Source: Candidatus Scatomorpha intestinavium (GTDB lineage Bacteria; Bacillota; Clostridia; Oscillospirales; Oscillospiraceae). From it: a stretch of 64,000 bases of DNA. Below are positions 50,651-58,893 of this stretch, piece by piece. Every line of letters begins with the position of its first letter. The stretch's first letter is position 1. The stretch lies in contig DVGA01000114.1 of the NCBI GenBank assembly GCA_018712985.1, positions 1 to 64,000 of the forward strand, written 5' to 3'. A model generated the notes under the pieces. It had not been told where the DNA came from and ran no database searches. It saw nothing but the letters and a program-made list of their open reading frames with translations. The position numbers and the translations under genes were made by a program.

Positions 50651-51802
50651 TCAACCGTTCAGGTAGTCCCATGCGACCTGGGCATAGGTGGCCGTGCCAT
50701 TTTCCATGGCGGTCTCGTCTATGCAGAACATGTCGCTGTGCTGAGGGGCCTCCCCGCCGCCGCCGAGGCCGGCGAAGGCGCAGGGGATGATGTGGGTATA
50801 GGCGGAAAAGTCCTCACCGCCCATGGTGCGCCTGAAGGGGGCAACATTGCCCGCTCCAACAACCTTCTCGATAGCGCCCGTCGCAATGGCGGTCATCTCC
50901 GGCTCGTTCACAAGCATGTCGCAGAGCAGGTTGTATTCCAGCGAAGCCGTGCAGCGGAATGCCGAGGCGGTGTCCTTGGCGATGCGCTCCATCATGCCGG
51001 GTATCTGCCTGTGCATCTCCTCGTCGAACAGTCGGACGGTGCCCTCGAGCTCGGCGTGGTTGGAGACGACGTTGAAGCGGGTGCCGGAGTGCAGCGAACC
51101 GACTGTGACGACAACGGGCTCCAGCGGGCTGAACTCGCGGCTGGCTATGGTCTGCAGGTTCATGACTATCGCTGCGGCAGCGACGGTGGCGTCGACGCCC
51201 CTGTTCGGCTCGGCACCGTGGCAGGTGACCCCCTCAACGCAGAGCTTATAGCTGTCCGCGGCAGGAAGGATTACGCCCGGGGTCATGCAGACAACACCTG
51301 CCGGGGCCTGGGAGAAGATGTGCATTCCGAAAGCAGCGTCAACCCCCTCAAGCGCGCCCTGGGCAATGATCGTCTTTGCTCCGGAGCCCAGCTCTTCTGC
51401 GGGCTGGAACATCAGCTTCACAGTGCCGCAGAGCTCATCCTTGACTGCGGAGAGTATTTTCGCGGCGCCGAGCAGCATTGCTGCATGCGTATCGTGTCCG
51501 CAGGCGTGCATGAAGCCCTCGTTCTCGCTGGCGTACTCAAGGCCGGTGTTCTCCTTCACGCTCAGAGCATCGATATCGGCGCGCAGGGCGATGCACTTGC
51601 CCGGCTTTCCGCCAACTATTTCGCCCAGCAGGCCGGTGGGCTCAAAGCGGCGGTAGGGTATGCCCATCTTGTCGAGCTCTTCGGCTATGCGATCCGTGGT
51701 TCGGAACTCATGATAGCTCGGCTCGGGATGGCGGTGAAAGTCTCGCCGCATTTCCACGACAAATGGCCAAACTTCTTTGGCCAGGGATTTGATATCAGGC
51801 AT
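50651..51802 (-). CDS. M20-family amidohydrolase (aminoacylase/carboxypeptidase type), copy 1
   Basis: 383 residues, M20D metallopeptidase fold with two zinc sites: RDFHRHPEPS at the N-terminus, HACGHDTHAAML at 99-110, MFQPAEE with the catalytic Glu, and later GGEDFSAY. Family members cleave N-acyl-amino acids, hippurate or indole-conjugates. No signal peptide. Co-directional with a related gene 37 bases upstream, of which it is a diverged duplicate. A plausible supplier of free amino acids or acids for the nearby operon, by inference only. Confidence 0.92.
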   Translation of the reverse strand: MPDIKSLAKEVWPFVVEMRRDFHRHPEPSYHEFRTTDRIAEELDKMGIPYRRFEPTGLLGEIVGGKPGKCIALRADIDALSVKENTGLEYASENEGFMHACGHDTHAAMLLGAAKILSAVKDELCGTVKLMFQPAEELGSGAKTIIAQGALEGVDAAFGMHIFSQAPAGVVCMTPGVILPAADSYKLCVEGVTCHGAEPNRGVDATVAAAAIVMNLQTIASREFSPLEPVVVTVGSLHSGTRFNVVSNHAELEGTVRLFDEEMHRQIPGMMERIAKDTASAFRCTASLEYNLLCDMLVNEPEMTAIATGAIEKVVGAGNVAPFRRTMGGEDFSAYTHIIPCAFAGLGGGGEAPQHSDMFCIDETAMENGTATYAQVAWDYLNG

Positions 51803-51839
51803 TTCTCTCTTCCTCCCTGGAAAATATCTGTATAAAAGC

Positions 51840-53060
51840 TCAGCTCCCGGAGCCGGCCTTAGGCAGCTTGGAAAGGATCTTTTTCGCCGTGGCCACCATG
51901 GCGGTCACGCCGTACTCGAGCGCCTCCTCCTGGAAGGTGCAGCGGCTGTCATGCAGGGAATAGGGCGCAATCCCAAGATATCCTGCGTTCAGCAGCATGA
52001 AGAGGGACGGCACACCGGCGGCCTGGCCGTAGCGCCCGAAGTCCTCGCTGAAGCTCAGAGGCTCGTCGAGGTAGTCCATATAACCCTCGCCCAGCTCCTC
52101 GGTGACGGCCTCGTCGGCTATCGAGATAAGGCGCGGGTCGTTTTCGACAGAGCTGTAGCCCTCAATGTGCTCGACGTCGAGGCGGCACTCCGAATACTCC
52201 TCAATTCCGTGGGCGATCTTCATTATCTGGTCGCGTATAATCTCGCGCGCCTCTTCGCCGTAGGTGCGGCAGACCATCTCCATGCGCACGTGGCTGGGGA
52301 TGATGTTCACCGCCTCGCCGCCGTTTATGAGGCCGACGGACACGATGGCGGTCTTTACCGGGTTGATGCGGCGCGCCACTATCTGCTGCGCGGTTACCAC
52401 GAACTGGCTCGCGGCGAGTATCGCGTCGTGCCCGCGGTGCGGCTGCGAGCCGTGCGCAGTCTGCCCGTTGACCTCGATGTTATAGAGGTCGAAGGCCGTG
52501 GTGGCTATGCCGTTATAGACGCTGAAGGAGCCGACCTTCGGCCCGCCCGGCGAGATGTGCAGCGCCATTATGGCGTCGACGGTCGGGTTTTCAAGCACCC
52601 CGGCCTCAATCAGCGGCTTCGCGCCGCCGTTCGGTGCCTTTTCCTCGGCCGGCTGGAAAATGAGCTTCACCGTGCCCTGCAGCTCGCTGCGCATCCCGCA
52701 GAGGACCTTCGCGGCGCAGAGCAGCATGGCCGCATGCGTGTCGTGGCCGCAGGCGTGCATAACGCCCTCGTTCTCGCTCGAAAACGCCAGCCCGGTGTTC
52801 TCGGTCACCGGCAGGGCGTCGATATCCGCGCGAAGCGCCACGCATCCGCCCGGCTTCTCGCCCTTTATCAGCGCAACAACGCCCGTCGGGCGCGGGCGCT
52901 CCACGCTGTCGCAGCCAAAGCTGCGCAGCAGCTCCTCGATCTTGTCGCTCGTCCTGAACTCTTCGTTGGAGAGCTCGGGATGACGGTGGAAATCGCGCCG
53001 CCAGGAGATCATGTCTTCAAAACTCTCGTGTACCTTGCTTCTGATGTCGCTCACTCTCAT
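51840..53060 (-). CDS. M20-family amidohydrolase, copy 2
   Basis: 406 residues from an ATG with AGAAAGGAC upstream; the frame is open 21 codons further without support. Same motifs as the next gene: RRDFHRHPELS, HACGHDTHAAML, IFQPAEEKAPNGG, HGSQPHRGHDAI (dimerisation/active-site His) and SEDFGRY. Promoter with near-consensus hexamers upstream. Substrate specificity unknown. Confidence 0.92.
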   Translation of the reverse strand: MRVSDIRSKVHESFEDMISWRRDFHRHPELSNEEFRTSDKIEELLRSFGCDSVERPRPTGVVALIKGEKPGGCVALRADIDALPVTENTGLAFSSENEGVMHACGHDTHAAMLLCAAKVLCGMRSELQGTVKLIFQPAEEKAPNGGAKPLIEAGVLENPTVDAIMALHISPGGPKVGSFSVYNGIATTAFDLYNIEVNGQTAHGSQPHRGHDAILAASQFVVTAQQIVARRINPVKTAIVSVGLINGGEAVNIIPSHVRMEMVCRTYGEEAREIIRDQIMKIAHGIEEYSECRLDVEHIEGYSSVENDPRLISIADEAVTEELGEGYMDYLDEPLSFSEDFGRYGQAAGVPSLFMLLNAGYLGIAPYSLHDSRCTFQEEALEYGVTAMVATAKKILSKLPKAGSGS

Positions 53061-53150
53061 CTGTCCTTTCTTATTTTCTCCGGCATGGGGCAAAAACGCG
53101 GGACAGGCCCCTCGGCCGGGCACGACAGCCGACTGTCAATGAATATAAAT

Positions 53151-53179
53151 AATATACGACATTTTCTTTCGGAATGCAA
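53151..53179 (-). promoter_or_regulatory. predicted sigma-A promoter of the amidohydrolase pair
   Basis: -35 TTGCAT (53179-53174), 17-base spacer, -10 TATATT (53156-53151). Confidence 0.65.
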
Positions 53180-53275
53180 TGAGCTAAACCGATGTTTGCC
53201 CGATATTATTGAACTTTAGCCAATTCCGGCCGCTCGCGCGCCGCCAAACTGTGCATATTTGAGAGGTCAAGCCGC

Positions 53276-54607
53276 CTATTTGAGTTCAAGCTTCAGCAGC
53301 GCGTCGCTTATCTCCTCGAACGCCATCGAGTGCGAGGCCTTCACGAGCACCCTGTCGCCCCGCCTGAGTATTCCAGGCAGGGCGGCGATGAGCTCCGCCT
53401 TGCTCCCGAAGTGCTCGCCGCCCATCGCGCGGCTGCGCTCGCCCGTCGTCAGCAGCACGGCCCCGGCGTCCCTCGCCGCGCGGCCAACTTCGCGGTGCAG
53501 CTGCTCTGATTCGTCCCCAAGCTCAAGCATGTCCCCGAGGACGCACACGAGCCTCCCGCCGAGCGCGGCGGCGGAGGCGATCGCCATCTTCACCGAGTCC
53601 GGGTTCGCGTTGTAGCAGTCGTCGATAACGGTCAGCGATGGGGTCTCGACGATCCTCGCCCTGCGCCCGACCGGCACATAGTCCGCGGCCCCGGCGGCTA
53701 TTTCGCCGCCGCTCAGCCCGAGCTCGAGCCCCACCGCCGCGGCGGCGAGCGCGGCGTAGGCCATGTGCCTCCCGTATGCCGGCAGCGAGAGCTCTATCCT
53801 TTGCCCTCTCGCCGCCACAGTGAGCTCGGAGCCCTCTGTCCCCCTCGCGCGGAAATTGCTTCCGCGTACGTCGCAGCTCTCGCCGAAGCCGTAGGTCAGC
53901 TTCCTGCGCCCGGGCTGCCAGGCGGCGAGCCTCTCGTCGTCCCCGTTTACGATCACCAGCCCGTCGGGCGGCATTTCGTCTATCAGCTCGCCCTTTGCCC
54001 TCAAAACGCCGTCAAGGTCCCCGAGCGCCTCCAGATGCGAGCGCCCGATGAGGGTGTAAACCGCTATGTCCGGCCTTGCCATGGCGCCGAGCCGGCGCAT
54101 TTCGCCGAAGTGGTTTATGCCGAGCTCTACAACCGCCGCGCCGTGCTCCGGGCCGACGCGGAACAGAGTCAGCGGGACGCCGAGCTCGTTGTTGAAGTTC
54201 TTCTCCGTCTTGAGCGTGTTGAATTTCCGGGAGAGCACTGCGGCGCACATCTCCTTGGCCGTCGTTTTCCCGCTGCTGCCGGTGATGCCTACAACCGGGA
54301 TGTCAAGCCTCTCCCTGCACGCGCGCGCGATTCGCGCCATTGCCGCCGCCACGTCGTCTACCAGGATCACCGGGCCGTCCACGCCTTCCGGCACGCGCAA
54401 CGCAAGGCAGCACGCCGCGCCCTTCTCAAACGCGGAGCACATATAGTCGTGCCCATCCGCCCTCTCTCCCGGCAGCGCGCAGAACATCAGCCCCGGCGCG
54501 GCCTCGCGGCTGTCGATAACGCCGCCGGCCAGCGGCAGATCCAGCGGGCAGTTGACCAGTCGCCCGCCCGCGGCCTCCGCCGCGCTGAAAACCGTCATGT
54601 CCTTCAT
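53276..54607 (-). CDS. murF: UDP-N-acetylmuramoyl-tripeptide--D-alanyl-D-alanine ligase
   Basis: 443 residues. ATP-binding GITGSSGKTT at 107-116, NNELGVPLTLF, AVVELGINHFGEM, and CYNANPDSVKMA near the C-terminus. Adds the D-Ala-D-Ala (or D-Ala-D-Ser from VanG) dipeptide to the peptidoglycan precursor in the cytoplasm. The ATG overlaps the ddl stop (ATGA), the common ddl-murF arrangement. Confidence 0.96.
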   Translation of the reverse strand: MKDMTVFSAAEAAGGRLVNCPLDLPLAGGVIDSREAAPGLMFCALPGERADGHDYMCSAFEKGAACCLALRVPEGVDGPVILVDDVAAAMARIARACRERLDIPVVGITGSSGKTTAKEMCAAVLSRKFNTLKTEKNFNNELGVPLTLFRVGPEHGAAVVELGINHFGEMRRLGAMARPDIAVYTLIGRSHLEALGDLDGVLRAKGELIDEMPPDGLVIVNGDDERLAAWQPGRRKLTYGFGESCDVRGSNFRARGTEGSELTVAARGQRIELSLPAYGRHMAYAALAAAAVGLELGLSGGEIAAGAADYVPVGRRARIVETPSLTVIDDCYNANPDSVKMAIASAAALGGRLVCVLGDMLELGDESEQLHREVGRAARDAGAVLLTTGERSRAMGGEHFGSKAELIAALPGILRRGDRVLVKASHSMAFEEISDALLKLELK

Positions 54608-55650
54608 AAGTATTTCTCCATAGACGCGTCGATTATCCGCTGGCAGAGCTCAGGGTAGCTTATGCCCAGCACCGCCGCCTCCTGCGGCACAAGGCTTGTG
54701 GGCGTCATGCCGGGCAGCGTGTTTATCTCGAGGAACCACAGCCGCCCCTCCCCGTCGAGGATGAAATCCGCACGGGATATTGCGCTGAGCCCAAGGGCGT
54801 TATAGACCGTCAGCGCGCTCTGCGCCAGACGCTGCTCCGTCTCCTCGGGTATCGGCGCGGGGGTGATTTCCTCGGCCGCGCCGGCCTGATACTTGTTCTT
54901 ATAGTCGTAAAAGCCCTTCAGCGGCCTTATTTCTATGCTCGGCAGCGGCTTTCCCGCCAGGATGCCGATCTGCACCTCGCGCCCGGATATGTACTGCTCC
55001 ACCACGGCGCGCGAGCTCTCGCCCGCCGCGGCCTTCAGCGCGGAGCGCAGCTCATCTTCGGTGTGTGCGATGGAAACGCCTATGCTCGAGCCGGAATCCA
55101 CGGGCTTCACCACCGCCGGGAGCCTGCATTCCGCGCATGCGGCCTCGATGTCGAGCCCCTTCAGCTCATAAACCCTCCACTCGGGCGTCAGGATCCCCAG
55201 CGGCGCGACGATCCTCTTTGTCAGATCCTTATCCATGGCTATCGCGCTGCCGAGGTGGCCGCTTCCGGTGTATTTAATCCCCAACAGGTCGAACACCGCC
55301 TGGACGCGCCCGTCCTCCCCACACTGTCCGTGCAGCGCCATGAACACAATGTCCGCCATCGCGCAGAGCTCCAGCACCCTGTCGCCGAACTGGCTATCGG
55401 TCTTCATCCGCCGCGCGGCCCTGACGGCCTCCATATCCGGCGCCGTCTCGCCTATCGCGGTGCCGAAATCCTCCGGCGGGTTGTCAAAGATATTTTCGAG
55501 GCTCCCCTCATAGTCCTCAAGCCCGAAATACATGTCCGTCAGAACAACGGCGTGGCCCAGCTCCCTGAGCGCTGCGGCAATCATCGCGCCCGAGGAGCGC
55601 GAAACATTCCTCTCCGGCGAAAGCCCTCCGCACAAGACAACAATTTTCAT
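54604..55650 (-). CDS. ddl: D-alanine--D-alanine ligase
   Basis: 348 residues, ATP-grasp. LCGGLSPERNVSRSSG, HGQCGEDGRVQAVFDL, AVVKPVDSGSSIGVS, FYDYKNKYQAGAAEEITPAP (the Ddl-type omega loop, unlike that of the VanG protein in this window), and FLEINTLPGMT. Makes D-Ala-D-Ala for MurF, whose gene follows. ATG with AAGGAGG upstream and a near-consensus promoter. Confidence 0.95.
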   Translation of the reverse strand: MKIVVLCGGLSPERNVSRSSGAMIAAALRELGHAVVLTDMYFGLEDYEGSLENIFDNPPEDFGTAIGETAPDMEAVRAARRMKTDSQFGDRVLELCAMADIVFMALHGQCGEDGRVQAVFDLLGIKYTGSGHLGSAIAMDKDLTKRIVAPLGILTPEWRVYELKGLDIEAACAECRLPAVVKPVDSGSSIGVSIAHTEDELRSALKAAAGESSRAVVEQYISGREVQIGILAGKPLPSIEIRPLKGFYDYKNKYQAGAAEEITPAPIPEETEQRLAQSALTVYNALGLSAISRADFILDGEGRLWFLEINTLPGMTPTSLVPQEAAVLGISYPELCQRIIDASMEKYL

Positions 55651-55682
55651 CCCGCCAGCCTCCTTTTACAAATGACCGGGAC

Positions 55683-55711
55683 ATTATATCACATCGCCTG
55701 TTCGTATTCAA
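55683..55711 (-). promoter_or_regulatory. predicted sigma-A promoter of ddl-murF
   Basis: -35 TTGAAT (55711-55706), 17-base spacer, -10 TATAAT (55688-55683). Confidence 0.75.
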
Positions 55712-55743
55712 AGGATATTTGCCGCCCTTTCCGCCCCTGCTGC

Positions 55744-55772
55744 TTGACACGCTCCGCTCAATGTGATATATT
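55744..55772 (+). promoter_or_regulatory. predicted sigma-A promoter of the DUF3796/HTH pair
   Basis: Perfect -35 TTGACA (55744-55749), 17-base spacer, extended -10 TGA-TATATT (55767-55772). Confidence 0.75.
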
Positions 55773-55818
55773 TGCCTCATAAGGTGCGAAATACACCACA
55801 TGCAAGGAGGACGTTTCC

Positions 55819-56196
55819 ATGAAATCAAGGCGCTGCTTATATGGGCTGACTGGCCTGCTCTCCCTGCTGGGATTTATCGGGATTTTCACCGAATCCAGGC
55901 TGTTCCTGGCGTTTTTCGCCTTTGCGGTCGACTTTGAGTACTTTTTTGTCAAGTCCGATGAAATGTTAGAGGAGTATATGAACAAATCTGCCTCGCGCGC
56001 GTTTTACTGCGGCATGATAACTGTGGCGCTTGTCTCCGCCGCCTGCTTCTTTTCCGGGCTGGGGGAGGAAACCGAGGCGCTTACAGCCGGCCTCGCAGCG
56101 GGCTGGGCGGTGTCCGTCGCGGTCTATGCGCTGTCCACGGCCTATTACGGCTTCCGGGAGAAATGGGGTCTTGAGCTTGATAAGGAACAGGATTAA
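55819..56196 (+). CDS. DUF3796 membrane protein
   Basis: 125 residues with four hydrophobic segments in two pairs (about 5-20, 24-42; 60-80, 85-105). The start [19 protein letters not shown] and the [17 protein letters not shown] loop suit the DUF3796 family, small membrane proteins that usually sit beside an HTH regulator, as here. Function unknown. Its end overlaps the regulator gene by 20 bases. Confidence 0.75.
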   Translation: MKSRRCLYGLTGLLSLLGFIGIFTESRLFLAFFAFAVDFEYFFVKSDEMLEEYMNKSASRAFYCGMITVALVSAACFFSGLGEETEALTAGLAAGWAVSVAVYALSTAYYGFREKWGLELDKEQD

Positions 56197-56374
56197 GGAA
56201 TACAGGGCCAGGCACGGCATGAAGCAGGAGGAGCTGGCCCGCCTGGTCGGCGTCCGCAGGGAGACAATAGGCAACCTTGAAAACGGCAGGTATAACCCTT
56301 CGCTGGTCCTGGCGTGGCGCATCGCAAAGGTTTTCGGCGTCACCATCGAGGACGTGTTCACCGTGACCGACTGA
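56177..56374 (+). CDS. small Cro/CI-type HTH regulator
   Basis: 65 residues from a TTG ([14 protein letters not shown]). A single helix-turn-helix domain: [20 protein letters not shown] and [16 protein letters not shown], ending in EDVFTV. Typical of the one-domain regulators paired with DUF3796 or similar membrane proteins. A TTG two codons earlier is also possible. Likely controls its own operon. Confidence 0.88.
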   Translation: MIRNRIKEYRARHGMKQEELARLVGVRRETIGNLENGRYNPSLVLAWRIAKVFGVTIEDVFTVTD

Positions 56375-56476
56375 AGTATTTTACGCAGCAGCGCCCCCGG
56401 CAGGCGCCGCGCCGCGCAAAAACAAGGGAGCGCCCCGCGGCCCGTCGAATTCCGGTATCTCGGGCGCATTTGCAGA

Positions 56477-56505
56477 TTGATATTCACATGCGCCTGTGCT
56501 ATAAT
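56477..56505 (+). promoter_or_regulatory. predicted sigma-A promoter of the exonuclease-trkA-trkH operon
   Basis: -35 TTGATA (56477-56482), 17-base spacer, extended -10 TGC-TATAAT (56500-56505). Confidence 0.75.
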
Positions 56506-56544
56506 TGCTGAGAATGTGTTTTGGGAAAAGGGGTAGGTAAGCAG

Positions 56545-57531
56545 ATGAACTATGTTGTGGTGGACCTCGAGTGGAATCAGGCGATGAACTCGAAGGCCTC
56601 CGTATTCAACAAGCTCCCCATACGCCTTCGCGGCGAGATAATAGAAATCGGCGCTGTCAAGCTCAACGAGGACATGACGCCCGGCGAGGAGTTCACCGTG
56701 GACGTCAAACCGGTCTACTTCAAGCGCATGCACTACAAGGTGAAAAAGCTCACCGGCTTCGACAAGGAACGGCTGAACAACGGCCTCCCCTTCCCCGAGG
56801 CGCTGGCAAAATTCCGCGAGTGGTGCGGCGACGGCGTCACTTTCCTCACCTGGGGCTACGACGACCGCGGGATAATGGAGCAGAACATCATAATCCATGA
56901 CCTCGACTGGGACTGGATATCCGACTGGATAAACCTTCAGATAATTTACAGTCTCCAGGTCAGCGGCGACAGGGAGCAGAAGTCCCTCGCCTCTGCCATG
57001 GAGCACTTCGGCATAGAGCAGACCCGCGTGGCACACGACGCCCTCGGCGACGCGTACAACACCGGCCTTATCTGCTCCCATCTCGATATGGAAGCCGGAC
57101 TCCGGCAGTACACCGAGGCAAGCACACGCTCCGGCGACCTGCCGAGCTCCGGCAGCAACGGCCCGGACCCGCTGGAGCACAGCTGCATTGCCGCTTTCGG
57201 CTCAAAGGGCGACGCCTTTGCGGACGAGCGCATAAGCGCCCCGGCCTGCCCCGTCTGCGGCGGACCGCTCACCCTTTCAAAGTGGGTCGACCAGGGCGAC
57301 CACCGCTATATGAGCCTTGCCGACTGCCCCGAGGACGGCAAGTTTTTGCTCAGGCTCCGCTTCCGCCGCGGCACTGACGGTAAATACTCCGTCAACCGCC
57401 TTATATACGAGGCTGACGAGGCCATGCAGAACTACTACGCCACCAAGGCCGCACAGCCCCGGCGCCGCGGCCGCAGCCATTCAAAGCGGAAGAAAAAGCT
57501 GTCACAGCAGAAAAAGGGGAGCGTTGAGTGA
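56545..57531 (+). CDS. DEDDh 3'-5' exonuclease with C-terminal zinc-binding-like and basic tail
   Basis: 328 residues. RNase T/DnaQ-like fold (VVVDLEWNQ with the first Asp/Glu, IIEIGAVKL, HDALGDAYNTGLI with the final His/Asp). After about residue 210 there is a CPVCGG motif with a later Cys (LADCPEDGKF), possibly half a zinc ribbon, and a Lys/Arg-rich tail of about 30 residues suited to nucleic-acid binding. Substrate unknown (KapD-like). The stop overlaps the trkA start (GTGA). Confidence 0.85.
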   Translation: MNYVVVDLEWNQAMNSKASVFNKLPIRLRGEIIEIGAVKLNEDMTPGEEFTVDVKPVYFKRMHYKVKKLTGFDKERLNNGLPFPEALAKFREWCGDGVTFLTWGYDDRGIMEQNIIIHDLDWDWISDWINLQIIYSLQVSGDREQKSLASAMEHFGIEQTRVAHDALGDAYNTGLICSHLDMEAGLRQYTEASTRSGDLPSSGSNGPDPLEHSCIAAFGSKGDAFADERISAPACPVCGGPLTLSKWVDQGDHRYMSLADCPEDGKFLLRLRFRRGTDGKYSVNRLIYEADEAMQNYYATKAAQPRRRGRSHSKRKKKLSQQKKGSVE

Positions 57532-58889
57532 ACATTATTGTCATTGGCGCCGGGCGAATGGGGCAGAGCCTCGCCGGCAGGCTCATTGAGGAGGGCCACA
57601 GCGTCACTGTCGTGGACTGGGACCCCAACAAAATAGAGCACATCTCCACTAACTACGACGTCATGGCCCTTCAGGGAAACGGCGCGGACTACGAGGTGCT
57701 CACCGAGGCCGGCGCGGAGGACGCAGACCTGCTGCTCGCCGTGACCAGCGACGACGCCGTAAACATGCTCTGCTGCCTCACCGCGCGCAAGCTCGGCGTC
57801 GGCAACACCGTTGCCCGGGTCAGGACCATGGAGTATTTCCGCCAGCTTGTATTCTTCAAGGAGGAGCTGGGCCTCTCGCTCGTGTTCAACCCCGAGCACG
57901 ACGCCGCGGCCGAAATTTCCCGCATACTCCGCATACCCTCGGCCGCCAAGGTCGAATCCTTCGCCAAGGGCCGCGCCGAGATGGTCGAGTTTACCATCAC
58001 GGCAGGGATGCCTATATGCGGCATGAAGCTCTCACAGCTCGGCGGGCGCTACGGCTCCGGCATACTCATCAGCGCCGTCCAGCGCAATTCCGACGTTGTC
58101 ATCCCCACCGGCAGCTACACGCTCGAGGCGGGCGACGTGGTGCACGTCGTCGGCGCGCCGGCCAAAATGAGCGCCTTCTTCAAGGCGATCGGCACCCACA
58201 AGCGCAGCGTGCGCGACGTTATGATCCTCGGCGGCGGGCGCATCAGCCTGTACCTCGGCCGAGAGCTGATAGACGCCGGCATCCGCGTGAAGATAATCGA
58301 AGAGGACGAGGAACACTGCGAAACCATCAAGGAAATCCTCCCGAAGGCCGAGGTACTGCTCGGCGACGGGACCGATCCTCGCCTGCTCGAGGAAGAGGGC
58401 ATCCGTACGACTGACGCCTTTGTCGCCCTCACCGGCAGTGATCAGAACAACATCATCACCTCCATGTTTGCCGCGCGCAGCGGTGCTGGAAAGGTCATAA
58501 CGAAAATAAACCAGGAAGTTTTCCGCACCATGGTCGGCTCGCACAAGCTGGACAGCTTCGTAACGCCGACAAGCATAGCCTCGGACAACATTGTGCAGTA
58601 TGTCCGTGCCATGCAGAACTCGCTCGATGCCAGCGGCATAGAATCCCTGCACGAGATAGCCGATGGCAAGGCCGAGGTCATCGAATTCCTGATTCGCAAG
58701 GATGCGCCGTACCTCAACATCCCCCTGCGTGACCTCAAGATCGGCCACGACACCCTGCTCGCGGCAATAATCCGCGGAAACACCTGCATAATCCCCGGCG
58801 GCAACGACGTAATCCGTCTGCACGACAGCGTCATCGCCGTAACCGCCCGCTTCGGCATACAGCGTTTCTCTGACATTTTCCAGGAGTAA
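57528..58889 (+). CDS. trkA: Trk potassium uptake regulatory subunit TrkA
   Basis: 453 residues with two RCK repeats: NAD-binding GAGRMGQSLAG (7-17) followed by a C-domain, and a second nucleotide-binding region from about residue 228 (LGGGRISLYLGRELIDAG). Binds NAD(H)/ATP and gates the TrkH channel. GTG start overlapping the exonuclease stop. The trkH gene is 4 bases downstream. Confidence 0.95.
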   Translation: MNIIVIGAGRMGQSLAGRLIEEGHSVTVVDWDPNKIEHISTNYDVMALQGNGADYEVLTEAGAEDADLLLAVTSDDAVNMLCCLTARKLGVGNTVARVRTMEYFRQLVFFKEELGLSLVFNPEHDAAAEISRILRIPSAAKVESFAKGRAEMVEFTITAGMPICGMKLSQLGGRYGSGILISAVQRNSDVVIPTGSYTLEAGDVVHVVGAPAKMSAFFKAIGTHKRSVRDVMILGGGRISLYLGRELIDAGIRVKIIEEDEEHCETIKEILPKAEVLLGDGTDPRLLEEEGIRTTDAFVALTGSDQNNIITSMFAARSGAGKVITKINQEVFRTMVGSHKLDSFVTPTSIASDNIVQYVRAMQNSLDASGIESLHEIADGKAEVIEFLIRKDAPYLNIPLRDLKIGHDTLLAAIIRGNTCIIPGGNDVIRLHDSVIAVTARFGIQRFSDIFQE

Positions 58890-58893
58890 GGCC

